Positions 49,478-57,577 of a stretch of DNA of 64,000 bases are shown in pieces. Under the pieces are notes generated by a model that made no database searches, had not been told where the DNA came from, and saw nothing but the letters and a program-made list of their open reading frames with translations. Source of the DNA: Pacificimonas sp963710205 (GTDB lineage Bacteria; Pseudomonadota; Alphaproteobacteria; Sphingomonadales; Sphingomonadaceae); NCBI GenBank assembly GCA_963710205.1, contig CAVPZG010000002.1, positions 62,001 to 126,000 of the forward strand. The letters run 5' to 3'. A program made the translations under genes and the position numbers. How positions within the stretch are numbered: position 1 is the first letter of the stretch; every line of letters starts with the position of its first letter.

Positions 49478-50224
49478 ATGGCAAAACGAGGAAGAGCGGG
49501 ACGCGAGGCGTCCAAGGCGCGGCGGGGCGCGGGTTCGATCCGGCTTTATGGACGTCATGCGGTCGAGGCGGCGCTGGACAATCCGGACCGGATCGCACGA
49601 AAACTGTTCGCGACCGCTGAAATCGCAGAGAAATATCATCTGCCAAGCCATTTGCCGGTGGAACGCGGCGATGGCGCCGCGCTGGGCCGGATGGTGCCTG
49701 GCGATGCGCCGCACCAGGGGCTGGTGCTGGAAGTCGATGCGCTGCCGACGGTGCATCTGGACGAACTTCTGGGCGGACGGAAACCGATTCTGGTGCTGGA
49801 TCAGGTCACCGACCCGCATAATGTCGGCGCGATCATCAGAAGCGCTGCGGCGTTCGGGGCAGCGGGAATCGTGACGCAGGACCGCCATTCGCCGCCCGAA
49901 TCGGGGGCGCTCGCCAAGGCGGCGTCGGGCGCGCTCGAACGCCTGCCTTGGGTGCGCGTCACGAATCTCAGCCGCGCGCTCGAGGAAATCGCCGAGGCCG
50001 GCTACTGGCGCATCGGCATGGCGGGGGAGGCGGAGAAAACGCTGACCGAAGCGACGCGCGACATGCCGACCTGTCTTGTGCTGGGTGCCGAGGGCGACGG
50101 GTTGAGGCAGAATGTTGCGGCGCATTGCGACGTCCTTGCGCGCCTGCCGATCAGCGATGCCGTCGAAAGCCTGAATGTATCCAATGCCGCGGCTGTCGCG
50201 CTCTATGCCGTGGGGAAAAACTGA
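49478..50224 (+). CDS. rlmB: 23S rRNA (guanosine-2'-O-)methyltransferase RlmB (TrmH/SpoU family)
   Basis: 248 residues. N-terminal substrate-binding domain ('RLYGRHAVEAALDNPDR'), then the SPOUT knot: motif 1 'LDQVTDPHNVGAIIRSAAAFG', motif 2 'LVLGAEGDGLRQNVAAHCD', motif 3 'ISDAVESLNVSNAAAVALY'. It methylates G2251 of 23S rRNA in E. coli. The basic N-terminus 'MAKRGRAGREASKARRG' is longer than in E. coli. ATG at 49478 begins it. Its stop overlaps the next start by one base. Confidence 0.92.
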   Translation: MAKRGRAGREASKARRGAGSIRLYGRHAVEAALDNPDRIARKLFATAEIAEKYHLPSHLPVERGDGAALGRMVPGDAPHQGLVLEVDALPTVHLDELLGGRKPILVLDQVTDPHNVGAIIRSAAAFGAAGIVTQDRHSPPESGALAKAASGALERLPWVRVTNLSRALEEIAEAGYWRIGMAGEAEKTLTEATRDMPTCLVLGAEGDGLRQNVAAHCDVLARLPISDAVESLNVSNAAAVALYAVGKN

Positions 50225-52128
50225 TGCGTTTCATTGCCGTGGTGATGCTGGCCCTGGTTGCCGCCTGTTCGCACCAGCTGTCGCCAGCGGCGAAGACGGC
50301 GCAGCGCGCGGAACCCGCTGCCGTGCTGACGACGCCGGAAGCGGTCGATGAGTGGACCTATGCCGTGCCCGGCGAAGCGCGGGTCACGCATGTCGATCTC
50401 GACCTCGTGGCGGATTTCGAGGCGAAGCGCATGTCGGGGACGGCGACCCTTGAACTCCAGGTGGCGGACGGCGCGGACCAGGTCGTGCTCGATGATGGCG
50501 GGCTGCTGATCGACAGCATCACGGACGCCGCTGGAAATGCGCTCGAATGGACTGTCGGCGTGCCTGACGACCTGCTTGGTGCGCCCCTGACCGTGCAGCT
50601 GGATGGGGCCAGGCGGATCGTCATCGACTATACATCCGCGCCGGACGCCGCCGCGCTGCAATGGCTGCCGAAGGAAGCGACGGCAGGCGGACGCCAGCCC
50701 TTCCTGTTCAGTCAGGGGCAGGCGATCGCCAACCGGACCTGGATTCCGACACAGGACAGCCCCGGTATCCGGCAGACCTGGTCGGCCCGCATCACCGTGC
50801 CGGACGGCGTCATCCCCGTGATGAGCGGGCTGAGCCTGTCCCAGGCGGGCGAGACGGTCGAAGGCGGCAAGGCGTACCGTTTCGAAATGAACAATCCCGT
50901 GCCGCCCTATCTCATCGCGCTCGCCATCGGCGATCTCGATTTCCGCGCGCTCGGCCCCCGTTCGGGCGTTTATGCCGAACCGGAAATGGTGGACGCCGCA
51001 GCGGAGGAATTCGCGGATGTGGAAAGGATGATCGACGCGGCGGAGGGGCTCTATGGTCCGTATCGCTGGGGCCGCTATGACATGCTCGTCTTGCCGCCAA
51101 GCTTTCCCTATGGCGGTATGGAAAATCCCAACATGACCTTCCTGACACCGACGCTCATCACGGGCGACCGGTCGAACACGGATGTTGTCGCACATGAGCT
51201 GGCGCACAGCTGGTCGGGTAACCTCGTCACCAACGCGACCTGGCGCGATGGGTGGCTGAATGAGGGCTTCACCACCTATTTCGAGAATCGCGTCATGCAG
51301 GCGCTCTACGGCGACGAGCGCGCGGCGATGTACGCCGATCTCGACTATCAGGAAATGCTGCGTATCCTGGGCGAGGCGGGGGAAGGCGCACCGGGAACCG
51401 CGCTTCACGCGGAGCCGAGCGATGGCCCTGCCACCATACAGTATTTCAAGGGTGCGGCATTCCTGCGAACGATCGAACAGGCCGTCGGGCGCGAACGCTT
51501 CGATGCCTATCTGACCTCCTATTTCGACCGCAACGCCTTCCAGCCGCAGACGACAGCCGGATTTTTGCGGGATATCCGCGAACATCTGATCCAGGGTGAC
51601 GCGGATCTGGAGGCGAAGCTGCAGCTGGACCGGTGGTCCTATGAAACCGGCCTGCCGGACAACGCCGTCGCACCGGAATCGGAAACGCTGAACGCGGTCG
51701 ATGCCCAGCTGGCGGCTTTCAATGCCGGCGGCGCAGTGGCCGATATCGATACGGGCGGCTGGGCCACGCAGCAGTGGCTGCGGTTCCTGCGCGGCATTCC
51801 CCGCGAGCAGAGCCCGGCGCGGTTGAAGGAGCTGGATGAGGGCCTGAATCTATCCGCCTCCCCCAATGCCTATGTGCAGTCGGCCTGGTACGAAATCGCC
51901 ATCGCCAACCGCTACGAACCGGCTGTGGAGCCGCTGAAGGCCTATCTGAAGAATGTCGGCCGCATCCTCCTCAACCGTCCACTATACACGGCACTGGTGG
52001 AACAGGAGGGCTGGGGCCGCGCAATCGCGGACAATTCCTATGCCGCGGCGAAACCGGGTTATCATCCGCTGACGCAGAAGGTCGTCGAGGGGATTCTAGA
52101 TCAACCCGTGAATAGAAAGACGCCATAA
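50224..52128 (+). CDS. M1-family zinc metallopeptidase, lipoprotein (leukotriene A4 hydrolase-like)
   Basis: 634 residues. The lipobox 'LVAACS' near residue 12 predicts a lipoprotein. The M1 N-terminal beta domain is followed by the catalytic domain: 'GGMENPNMTFLT' (GAMEN-like exopeptidase motif), 'VAHELAHSWSGNLVTNATWRDGWLNEGFTTYFE' with the HExxH and the third ligand Glu 19 residues later. The C-terminal helical domain matches the LTA4 hydrolase/aminopeptidase branch. It would trim peptides outside the inner membrane. The ATG at 50224 overlaps the rlmB stop (TGATG). Confidence 0.93.
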   Translation: MRFIAVVMLALVAACSHQLSPAAKTAQRAEPAAVLTTPEAVDEWTYAVPGEARVTHVDLDLVADFEAKRMSGTATLELQVADGADQVVLDDGGLLIDSITDAAGNALEWTVGVPDDLLGAPLTVQLDGARRIVIDYTSAPDAAALQWLPKEATAGGRQPFLFSQGQAIANRTWIPTQDSPGIRQTWSARITVPDGVIPVMSGLSLSQAGETVEGGKAYRFEMNNPVPPYLIALAIGDLDFRALGPRSGVYAEPEMVDAAAEEFADVERMIDAAEGLYGPYRWGRYDMLVLPPSFPYGGMENPNMTFLTPTLITGDRSNTDVVAHELAHSWSGNLVTNATWRDGWLNEGFTTYFENRVMQALYGDERAAMYADLDYQEMLRILGEAGEGAPGTALHAEPSDGPATIQYFKGAAFLRTIEQAVGRERFDAYLTSYFDRNAFQPQTTAGFLRDIREHLIQGDADLEAKLQLDRWSYETGLPDNAVAPESETLNAVDAQLAAFNAGGAVADIDTGGWATQQWLRFLRGIPREQSPARLKELDEGLNLSASPNAYVQSAWYEIAIANRYEPAVEPLKAYLKNVGRILLNRPLYTALVEQEGWGRAIADNSYAAAKPGYHPLTQKVVEGILDQPVNRKTP

Positions 52129-52382
52129 CCGAAGATTGCCGCCACCTGCATGATAGCTATGATCCATAGCCTGTCACCAAAAGGCTGTTTCCGCGTTTTG
52201 TGACGAAAAACCTGCCTTGCAAAAAAGGCGGCTGGAGTTCCGCCAATTTTCGCAAAGAACAACAGGTCTGCTTCCGCTATCCGGCGCTCGCCAGCAACTG
52301 CGCGCAATTTGTCTGCTCGAAAAAGGAAAAATGTCCAGGCATTGACCAGGACAAGACCGACGACGACTAATAGAGCGAACAT
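52101..52382 (-). CDS. Small membrane protein, DUF1294 family
   Basis: 93 residues with two clear membrane spans (about 1-20 and 74-92) around a basic middle: 'RADKLRAVAGERRIAEADLLFFAKIGGTPAAFFARQVFRHKTRKQ', typical of DUF1294 ('xDKxxA......R.PE..L......GG..GA.......RHKT.K'). Function unknown. Its 3' end overlaps the last 28 bases of the convergent M1 peptidase gene. The gene and the 40 bases upstream are clearly more A/T-rich than anything around them, which suggests a recent arrival. Confidence 0.85.
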   Translation of the reverse strand: MFALLVVVGLVLVNAWTFFLFRADKLRAVAGERRIAEADLLFFAKIGGTPAAFFARQVFRHKTRKQPFGDRLWIIAIMQVAAIFGYGVFLFTG

Positions 52383-52422
52383 AGAGGCATTTTTTGCTTA
52401 GTATAATTGAATTTAGGTTAAG

Positions 52423-53151
52423 CTACCGCAACCGCTTTACATATTGCTGACCATCGTCCTTGTCGGTCTCGACGGCGAATTGCGGCACGTCCTTCATCAG
52501 GTCGCTCAGCCGCGAGTAGCCGTAATTGCGGGCATCGAAGCTGGAACGGTTGTTGGCGCGCTGGCCGACTTCACTCAGGCGCGCCCACCCTTCGTCGTCG
52601 CGCTTCACGGAATTATAGGCATCCACGAGAAGCGTGAGGAGATCGTTGTCGATGGCCTTCTTGGTCGTCGGTGCGCGGCCGCCGGAATCGCTGGCGCTGC
52701 CATTTTCCTCGCGTCGCAGGGCGGCGACGTCGATGAAGCGGGTGCAGGCGGCGCGAAAGGCTTCGGGTGCGCGTTCGGTGCCGAACCCATAGACCGGTAT
52801 GCCCTCCTGACGGATGCGCTGGGCGAGCGGCATGAAATCGCTGTCGGACGACATGATGCCAAAGCCGCCGATCCTGCCGCCGTACATCAGGTCCATCGCA
52901 TCGATGACGATACGCATGTCCGTGGCGTTCTTGCCCTTGACGATATCGAACTGCTGATAGGGCTCGATGGCATATTCCAGCGTCTTGTCGGCCCAGCTCT
53001 TGAGGCCCTGCTTGCGCCAGTTGCCATAGGCGCGGCGCACATTGACTTCGCCCAGCTCGGCGAGCACCGTCAGCACGGGATCCAGATGATTGTGGCTGGC
53101 ATTGTCGGCGTCGATGAGCAGCGCGATATTGCGTTTGGGGTCGTCGATCAT
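52423..53151 (-). CDS. NYN-domain nuclease with C-terminal LOTUS/OST-HTH domain
   Basis: 242 residues. NYN (PIN-like) nuclease domain at 1-145: 'IALLIDADNAS' with the conserved Asp residues, 'ATDMRIVIDAMDLMY' and 'IMSSDSDFMPLAQRIR' (acidic metal site). An OST-HTH/LOTUS domain lies at about 170-240: 'LLTLLVDAYNSVKRDDEGWARLSEVG' and 'YGYSRLSDLMKDVPQF', which binds RNA (G-rich or G-quadruplex RNA in eukaryotic members). Together they suggest RNA-targeting endonuclease activity. The VOC gene upstream ends 4 bases inside its start. Confidence 0.9.
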   Translation of the reverse strand: MIDDPKRNIALLIDADNASHNHLDPVLTVLAELGEVNVRRAYGNWRKQGLKSWADKTLEYAIEPYQQFDIVKGKNATDMRIVIDAMDLMYGGRIGGFGIMSSDSDFMPLAQRIRQEGIPVYGFGTERAPEAFRAACTRFIDVAALRREENGSASDSGGRAPTTKKAIDNDLLTLLVDAYNSVKRDDEGWARLSEVGQRANNRSSFDARNYGYSRLSDLMKDVPQFAVETDKDDGQQYVKRLR

Positions 53152-53570
53152 GCGATATCCTTTGCGAACAGGTTTTCGGGATGGCGCATGGCCTTGAATT
53201 CCAGGGCGTTTCCGGCCGGGTCGAACAGGAACATGGTCATCTGCTCGCCAACCTGTCCGGCAAACCGGATATGCGGTTCGATCTCGAAGGTGGTGGCCGC
53301 CGCGCGGAGCCTTGCCGCCAAGGTCTCGAACTCATCCCAGCCAAGGACCGCGCCGAAATGCGGAACCGGCACCTGATCGCCATCGACCGGATTCCGGTGG
53401 ATGGCCCCGCGCGGCGCAAGGTGCGTGACGATCTGATGGCCGAAGAAATTGAAATCGACCCAGTGGTCCGACGACCGCGCCTCGGCGCAGCCGAGCACGC
53501 CGCCGTAAAAGGCACGCGCGGCGGCAAGGTCATCGACGGGAAAGGCGAGATGGAAGGGCGTCATGGTCAT
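53148..53570 (-). CDS. VOC-family (glyoxalase/dioxygenase fold) protein
   Basis: 141 residues with two beta-alpha-beta repeats: 'PFHLAFPVDDLAAARAFYGGVLGCAEARS' and 'GAVLGWDEFETLAARL...PHIRFAGQ...TMFLFDPAGNALEFKA'. Metal ligands expected at His (residue 6 or so), His in 'VPHFGAVL' and Glu in 'ALEFKA' are present. The reaction cannot be deduced from the fold. ATG at 53570 or two codons later (53564) are both possible. The stop overlaps the NYN-LOTUS start by 4 bases, and tadA lies about 45 bases upstream. Confidence 0.8.
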   Translation of the reverse strand: MTMTPFHLAFPVDDLAAARAFYGGVLGCAEARSSDHWVDFNFFGHQIVTHLAPRGAIHRNPVDGDQVPVPHFGAVLGWDEFETLAARLRAAATTFEIEPHIRFAGQVGEQMTMFLFDPAGNALEFKAMRHPENLFAKDIA

Positions 53571-53614
53571 TTTGGCGGCGTAGCAGTCCAGCGCCGCTTC
53601 GTCGATATCGCCGA

Positions 53615-54043
53615 TCATCTGCGGGCGGCGAAGAAATCCTTCAGAAGGAGCGACGCCTCGGCCTCGCCGATACCGGGATAGAGCTCTGGTCTGTGATGGC
53701 AGGTTGGATGCGTGAACACCCGCGCGCCATTGACCACGCCGCCCCCCTTGGGATCGTCGGCGGCGAAATAGAGACGGCGGATGCGGGCATGGGCAATGGC
53801 GCCGGCGCACATGGCGCAGGGTTCCAGCGTGACATAAAGGTCCGCGCCCGCAAGCCGTTCCTGCGCCAGTGTGGCGGATGCGGCGCGAATGACCCGCATT
53901 TCGGCATGGGCGGTCGGGTCGGACAGTTCCCGCGTTCGATTGCCGTCCGCGGCGATGATATCACCGTCCAGAACCAGCGCAGCGCCGACGGGAACCTCCG
54001 AACGCGAAGCGGCGGCCCTGGCTTCTGCCAGGGCCGCCGCCAT
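53615..54043 (-). CDS. tadA: tRNA-specific adenosine deaminase TadA
   Basis: 142 residues of the cytidine/deoxycytidylate deaminase superfamily: zinc-site motifs 'PTAHAEMRVIRAAS' (His and catalytic Glu) and 'LEPCAMCAGAIAHARI' (two Cys), followed by 'YFAADDPKGGGVVNG', the TadA-specific stretch. It makes inosine at position 34 of tRNA-Arg(ACG). The last codons 'LLLKDFFAARR' are standard. It heads a minus-strand run tadA-VOC-NYN. Confidence 0.94.
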   Translation of the reverse strand: MAAALAEARAAASRSEVPVGAALVLDGDIIAADGNRTRELSDPTAHAEMRVIRAASATLAQERLAGADLYVTLEPCAMCAGAIAHARIRRLYFAADDPKGGGVVNGARVFTHPTCHHRPELYPGIGEAEASLLLKDFFAARR

Positions 54044-54078
54044 GTAGCGATTTGTGATCGCCGTTACGCTAGCCTCGG

Positions 54079-54243
54079 CTATCTCAGGAAATTGACGTAG
54101 ATCGCGTGGATCACGCCAGGCACGAAGAAGATCAGGGTCAGGATCAAATTGATCCAGAAATCCCGGTCAAGGCCGTGTTTCAGAAGAACGCCAAGAGGCG
54201 GCAGGAGTATGCTGCAGATTAGAACAACAATTTGACCTAACAT
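54079..54243 (-). CDS. Small membrane protein, Pmp3/YqaE (UPF0057) family
   Basis: 54 residues: 'LLPPLGVLLKHGLDRDFWINLILTLIFFVPGVIHAIYV', two membrane spans and the UPF0057 pattern ('PPxGVxxxxG....W.N..LT...F.PG..HA.Y'). Members affect membrane potential and salt tolerance in yeast and plants; the bacterial role is unclear. It lies between tadA and the acidic single-span protein, both on the same strand, and might be expressed with the latter as an envelope-stress pair. Confidence 0.88.
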   Translation of the reverse strand: MLGQIVVLICSILLPPLGVLLKHGLDRDFWINLILTLIFFVPGVIHAIYVNFLR

Positions 54244-54269
54244 TCGAGTATGCTCCTGATACGCTTTAC

Positions 54270-54545
54270 TTACTGGTTTGCCGAACCGTCGTCATCGGCG
54301 CTGTCGACCGATACTTCCGGCAGATCGACATCCATGTCGATATCGCCGCCTTCGACTTCGATATCGGCGGTCTCAACCTGAACGTCAGGAAGTTCGCCGC
54401 CAGTGGCGCTCACGTCCACGTCGGGCAGGTCGCCGCCGCTGGCGTCGACATTGAAGAGGCCCATTGCGTAGGCGATGGCCGCCAGCGCGATCAGCACGAC
54501 GACGACAATGATAATGGTTTTGCTACCGCCGGTATTTTCGGCCAT
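54270..54545 (-). CDS. Acidic single-span membrane protein with GG(D/E)LPDV repeats
   Basis: 91 residues. A short N-terminus, one membrane span ('TIIIVVVVLIALAAIAYAMGL', about 10-30), then an extracytoplasmic tail that is almost all acidic, with repeated units 'GGDLPDVDV', 'GGELPDVQV', 'GGDIDMDVDLPEVSV' (every 14-22 residues). No cysteine, few basic residues. No family recognised. The design suggests a membrane-tethered acidic tail that could bind cations or a basic partner. Confidence 0.72.
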   Translation of the reverse strand: MAENTGGSKTIIIVVVVLIALAAIAYAMGLFNVDASGGDLPDVDVSATGGELPDVQVETADIEVEGGDIDMDVDLPEVSVDSADDDGSANQ

Positions 54546-54654
54546 GAATTACACCCCTTTTACTCGTTATGGTCCGCCCCCAACGCGCTGATTGCACCTT
54601 GGTTGCATGGCGCTTATGCGATGGGCTGATTCTGAAAAGCAAGGAATGCCTCAT

Positions 54655-55758
54655 ATGCCCGCGCCCGCCCTGAAGCCCTGGATCGCCGCTATCGATGCCT
54701 ATGTGCCGGGCCGGGCGGGAAAATCCGGTGGGCGGGTGATAAAATTGTCATCGAACGAGAATCCGCTGGGTTCAAGCGCGGCGGCGCTGGAGGCCATGCG
54801 CGCGGCTGCGGAAGGCTCAAACCGCTATCCCGACCCCGCCTCGAACATGCTGCGCGATGCCATTGCGGAGGTGCACGGACTTGAGCCCCATCGTGTGGTT
54901 TGTGGCACTGGCTCCGATGAACTTCTGAACCTGCTGGCGCAGGCCTATGCGGGCCCGGGTGACGAGGTGCTTTATGTGCGGCGCGGGTTCATGGTCTATC
55001 CCATCGCGGCGCGGAAGGCGGGGGCGGAGCCGGTCGCCGCAATGGACGCGGACTACACCGCCGATGTCGACGCCATGCTGGCGGCGGTGACGCCGAAAAC
55101 GCGGCTGGTCTATCTGGCGAACCCCAACAATCCCACGGGAACCATGATTGATCGGGGGGAGGTTCAGCGCCTGCATGCGGGTCTGCCCTCCGATGTGCTG
55201 CTGGTTCTTGACGCGGCCTATGCCGAATATGTCGACGATGCCGCTTATGAGGATGGCATCGCGCTTGCCCGTCAACATGAGAATGTCGTCACGACGCGCA
55301 CCTTTTCAAAGATTTACGGCCTTGCCGCTGCGCGCGTCGGCTGGGCCTATGGCGCGCCGCCCATCATTGATGCCCTGAACCGCATTCGCGGTCCCTTCAA
55401 CGTCACCAGTCAGGCGCAGGCGGCGGCCATTGCCGCGCTGAAGGATCAGGATTTCGTCGTCCGCTGCCGGGAGGAGAATGCGCGTGAGCGCGCGCGCCTG
55501 TCGGATGCGGTGTCGGCGCTTGGCAATCACGGCCTCAGGCCCATCCCCTCGGCGGCGAATTTCGTGCTTGTCGAGTTTCCCGAAACCGGGCCGGTGACGG
55601 CGGAGGCAGCAAATGATTATCTGACGGACAAGGGCATCCTTTGCCGCTGGCTGCCAAAACAGGACCTTCCGCATGCCCTCAGGATTTCCGTTGGGACGGC
55701 GGAAGAGAATGGCATCGTGATCGCGGCGCTGCAGGACTTTGTCAGGACCGCCGCCTAG
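54655..55758 (+). CDS. hisC: Histidinol-phosphate aminotransferase
   Basis: 367 residues, class I/II aminotransferase. 'KLSSNENPLGSS' at the N-terminus, 'VVCGTGSDELLNLLAQ', 'YLANPNNPTG' and the PLP lysine in 'TRTFSKIYGLAAARVGWAYG' (about residue 218) are typical HisC. ATG at 54655 is chosen because AAGGA lies 8 bases before it; the earlier in-frame ATGs lack that. Such enzymes sometimes also act on aromatic keto acids, and tyrA follows directly (stop and start overlap in TAGTG), so a role in tyrosine/phenylalanine synthesis is possible as well. Confidence 0.92.
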   Translation: MPAPALKPWIAAIDAYVPGRAGKSGGRVIKLSSNENPLGSSAAALEAMRAAAEGSNRYPDPASNMLRDAIAEVHGLEPHRVVCGTGSDELLNLLAQAYAGPGDEVLYVRRGFMVYPIAARKAGAEPVAAMDADYTADVDAMLAAVTPKTRLVYLANPNNPTGTMIDRGEVQRLHAGLPSDVLLVLDAAYAEYVDDAAYEDGIALARQHENVVTTRTFSKIYGLAAARVGWAYGAPPIIDALNRIRGPFNVTSQAQAAAIAALKDQDFVVRCREENARERARLSDAVSALGNHGLRPIPSAANFVLVEFPETGPVTAEAANDYLTDKGILCRWLPKQDLPHALRISVGTAEENGIVIAALQDFVRTAA

Positions 55759-56693
55759 TGCTGCCTTTCGCGCGTGTCTGCATCATCGGCTTCGGCCTGA
55801 TCGGGTCCAGCGTGGCGCGGGCCGTCCGTGCGAACATGGCGGGTGCGCGGCTGACGGGATATGACGCCGATCCCGCCGTCAGGGCGCGCGCCGACCAGCT
55901 CAGGCTGTTTGACGACATTGCCGACAGTGCGGGCGCTGCGGTTTCCGATGCGGACCTGGTCATCCTTGCCGTTCCGGTGCAGGCAACCGAAGCCGTCGCG
56001 AAGGACATCGCGGCCGATGTGCCGGACGACGCCGTCATCAGCGATGTCGGCAGCGTCAAGGCGAAGGTCGTGGAATGGCTGACGGCGAACATCCCGGGCC
56101 CCCAACGTATCATTCCGGCCCATCCCGTCGCGGGCACTGAAAATAGTGGTCCCGACGCGGGTTTTGCCGAGCTTTTCGAGAGTCGATGGTGCATCCTGAC
56201 GCCGCCCGATTCCGCTGACGCCCTGGCCGTGGAGCGATTGTCCGATTTCTGGCGGCGGCTTGGCAGCGACGTCGAGGTGATGGACGCCGAACATCATGAT
56301 GTGGTGCTGGCCGTCACCAGCCACCTGCCGCATCTGATCGCCTATACCATCGTCGGCACGGCATCCGATGTCGAGGAAGTCACCCGCTCGGAAGTCATCA
56401 AATATTCCGCGGGCGGCTTTCGGGACTTCACCCGCATCGCCGCCAGCGACCCGACCATGTGGCGCGACGTGTTTCTGGGCAACAAGACGGCGGTGCTGGA
56501 GGTTCTACAGCGCTTCACCGAAGACCTGACCGCCTTGCAGCGCGCCATCCGCTGGGACGACGGCGATGCGCTGTTCGATCATTTCACGCGCACGCGCGAC
56601 ACGCGTCGCCGCGTCATTGACGCAGGACAGGACACGGCGGCTCCTGATTTCGGACGCGGCCCCCCGAAGCGGTCTCCAGACGGCGAAGGCTAG
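55758..56693 (+). CDS. tyrA: Prephenate/arogenate dehydrogenase
   Basis: 311 residues from a GTG that overlaps the hisC stop (TAGTG). NAD(P) site 'VCIIGFGLIGSSVARA' (about 7-22), 'VPVQATEAVAKDIAADVPDDAVISDVGSVK', 'HPVAGTENSGPDAGFAELFESRWCILTPP' with the catalytic His, and 'TSHLPHLIAY'. It oxidatively decarboxylates prephenate or arogenate; which one cannot be told. There is no chorismate mutase or ACT domain. Its last 80 bases overlap the convergent DUF2125 gene. Confidence 0.92.
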   Translation: MLPFARVCIIGFGLIGSSVARAVRANMAGARLTGYDADPAVRARADQLRLFDDIADSAGAAVSDADLVILAVPVQATEAVAKDIAADVPDDAVISDVGSVKAKVVEWLTANIPGPQRIIPAHPVAGTENSGPDAGFAELFESRWCILTPPDSADALAVERLSDFWRRLGSDVEVMDAEHHDVVLAVTSHLPHLIAYTIVGTASDVEEVTRSEVIKYSAGGFRDFTRIAASDPTMWRDVFLGNKTAVLEVLQRFTEDLTALQRAIRWDDGDALFDHFTRTRDTRRRVIDAGQDTAAPDFGRGPPKRSPDGEG

Positions 56694-57564
56694 GTTCGGC
56701 AAGGGCTCCGCCGAGCGCCAGTTTGGCGGGGCGGCGGGTCCGGAATTCCTCGGCTGGTGCGGGCTGCCCGGCAAATAGCGCTTCGACGGTTGCGGGACAG
56801 TCGGTCGTGACAGTTCCCGCGATTGACAGGCTGCCATCCGGGAGCGCGGCAATCGTCGCATCGAAGATCGCAAGCTGGGCATCACCAATGCCGATATCGC
56901 CGTTTCTGATCTCGACCGTGCCGCCATCGCGCCACTGTGTCAGCGATAGCAGAGGGGCGGACGCGGTGACGACCAGCGGCAGGCCAAGGCGGACGTTTCG
57001 CGCGGCCGGCAAATCGAAAATGCCGGCAATGCGGGCTTCGGCCTGTCCGGGCGGCGTCGCCCCCGCCGAAGGCGTTGGATTGGGCGTTTCCCGGAAATGC
57101 AATTCCAGTTCCCGCGCCGGCACGGGCGCAGTGAACAGCGGCATTTCCACCGCCGCGCGTTCGAAGCGAACCGACATGCGCTCGATCAGATCCCCGACGC
57201 GCAGGCTTCCGCGCGCTTCCGGCGCGCTTATTCTGGCGGAAATATTCGGAAGTCCGCCGTCGGCGTCGATCCGGACATCGCGCATATACCCGACATAAAG
57301 GCCGCTGCGAAACGGACCGCTGCCAATCTCGCTTTCCCCGGCGACGAAGCGTGCCGACGTCTCCGCCCCGCCGCGTTCGACATTCAGTCCCTGCATGTGC
57401 GCATTCAGGCGGTAGGGGAACCCCGTCACCGTTACCTTCTGACCAGTGACACTCTCGATCGCCGCGCCCAGTCCATCGGCTTCACCGCGCCAGTAGAAAT
57501 AATAGACACTCAGCCCGATCAGCAGCGGGGCGAGGGCGAGCAGGAAGGGGCGCGCATTTTTCAT
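56614..57564 (-). CDS. DUF2125 family exported protein
   Basis: 316 residues with an N-terminal anchor ('FLLALAPLLIGLSVYYFYW') and the DUF2125 pattern 'VTVTGFPYRLNAHMQGLNV' near residue 45, 'SGPFRSGLYVGYMRDVRI', 'LRLGLPLVVTASAPLLSL'-like text later. Family members are common in alphaproteobacteria and are predicted to be periplasmic or membrane-anchored; function is unknown. Last gene of the cysK-to-DUF2125 operon; 13 bases separate it from plsC. Its final 26 codons overlap the end of tyrA on the other strand, so one of the two ends may be longer than needed. Confidence 0.82.
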   Translation of the reverse strand: MKNARPFLLALAPLLIGLSVYYFYWRGEADGLGAAIESVTGQKVTVTGFPYRLNAHMQGLNVERGGAETSARFVAGESEIGSGPFRSGLYVGYMRDVRIDADGGLPNISARISAPEARGSLRVGDLIERMSVRFERAAVEMPLFTAPVPARELELHFRETPNPTPSAGATPPGQAEARIAGIFDLPAARNVRLGLPLVVTASAPLLSLTQWRDGGTVEIRNGDIGIGDAQLAIFDATIAALPDGSLSIAGTVTTDCPATVEALFAGQPAPAEEFRTRRPAKLALGGALAEPSLRRLETASGGRVRNQEPPCPVLRQ

Positions 57565-57577
57565 GATGCTCCGTTCT

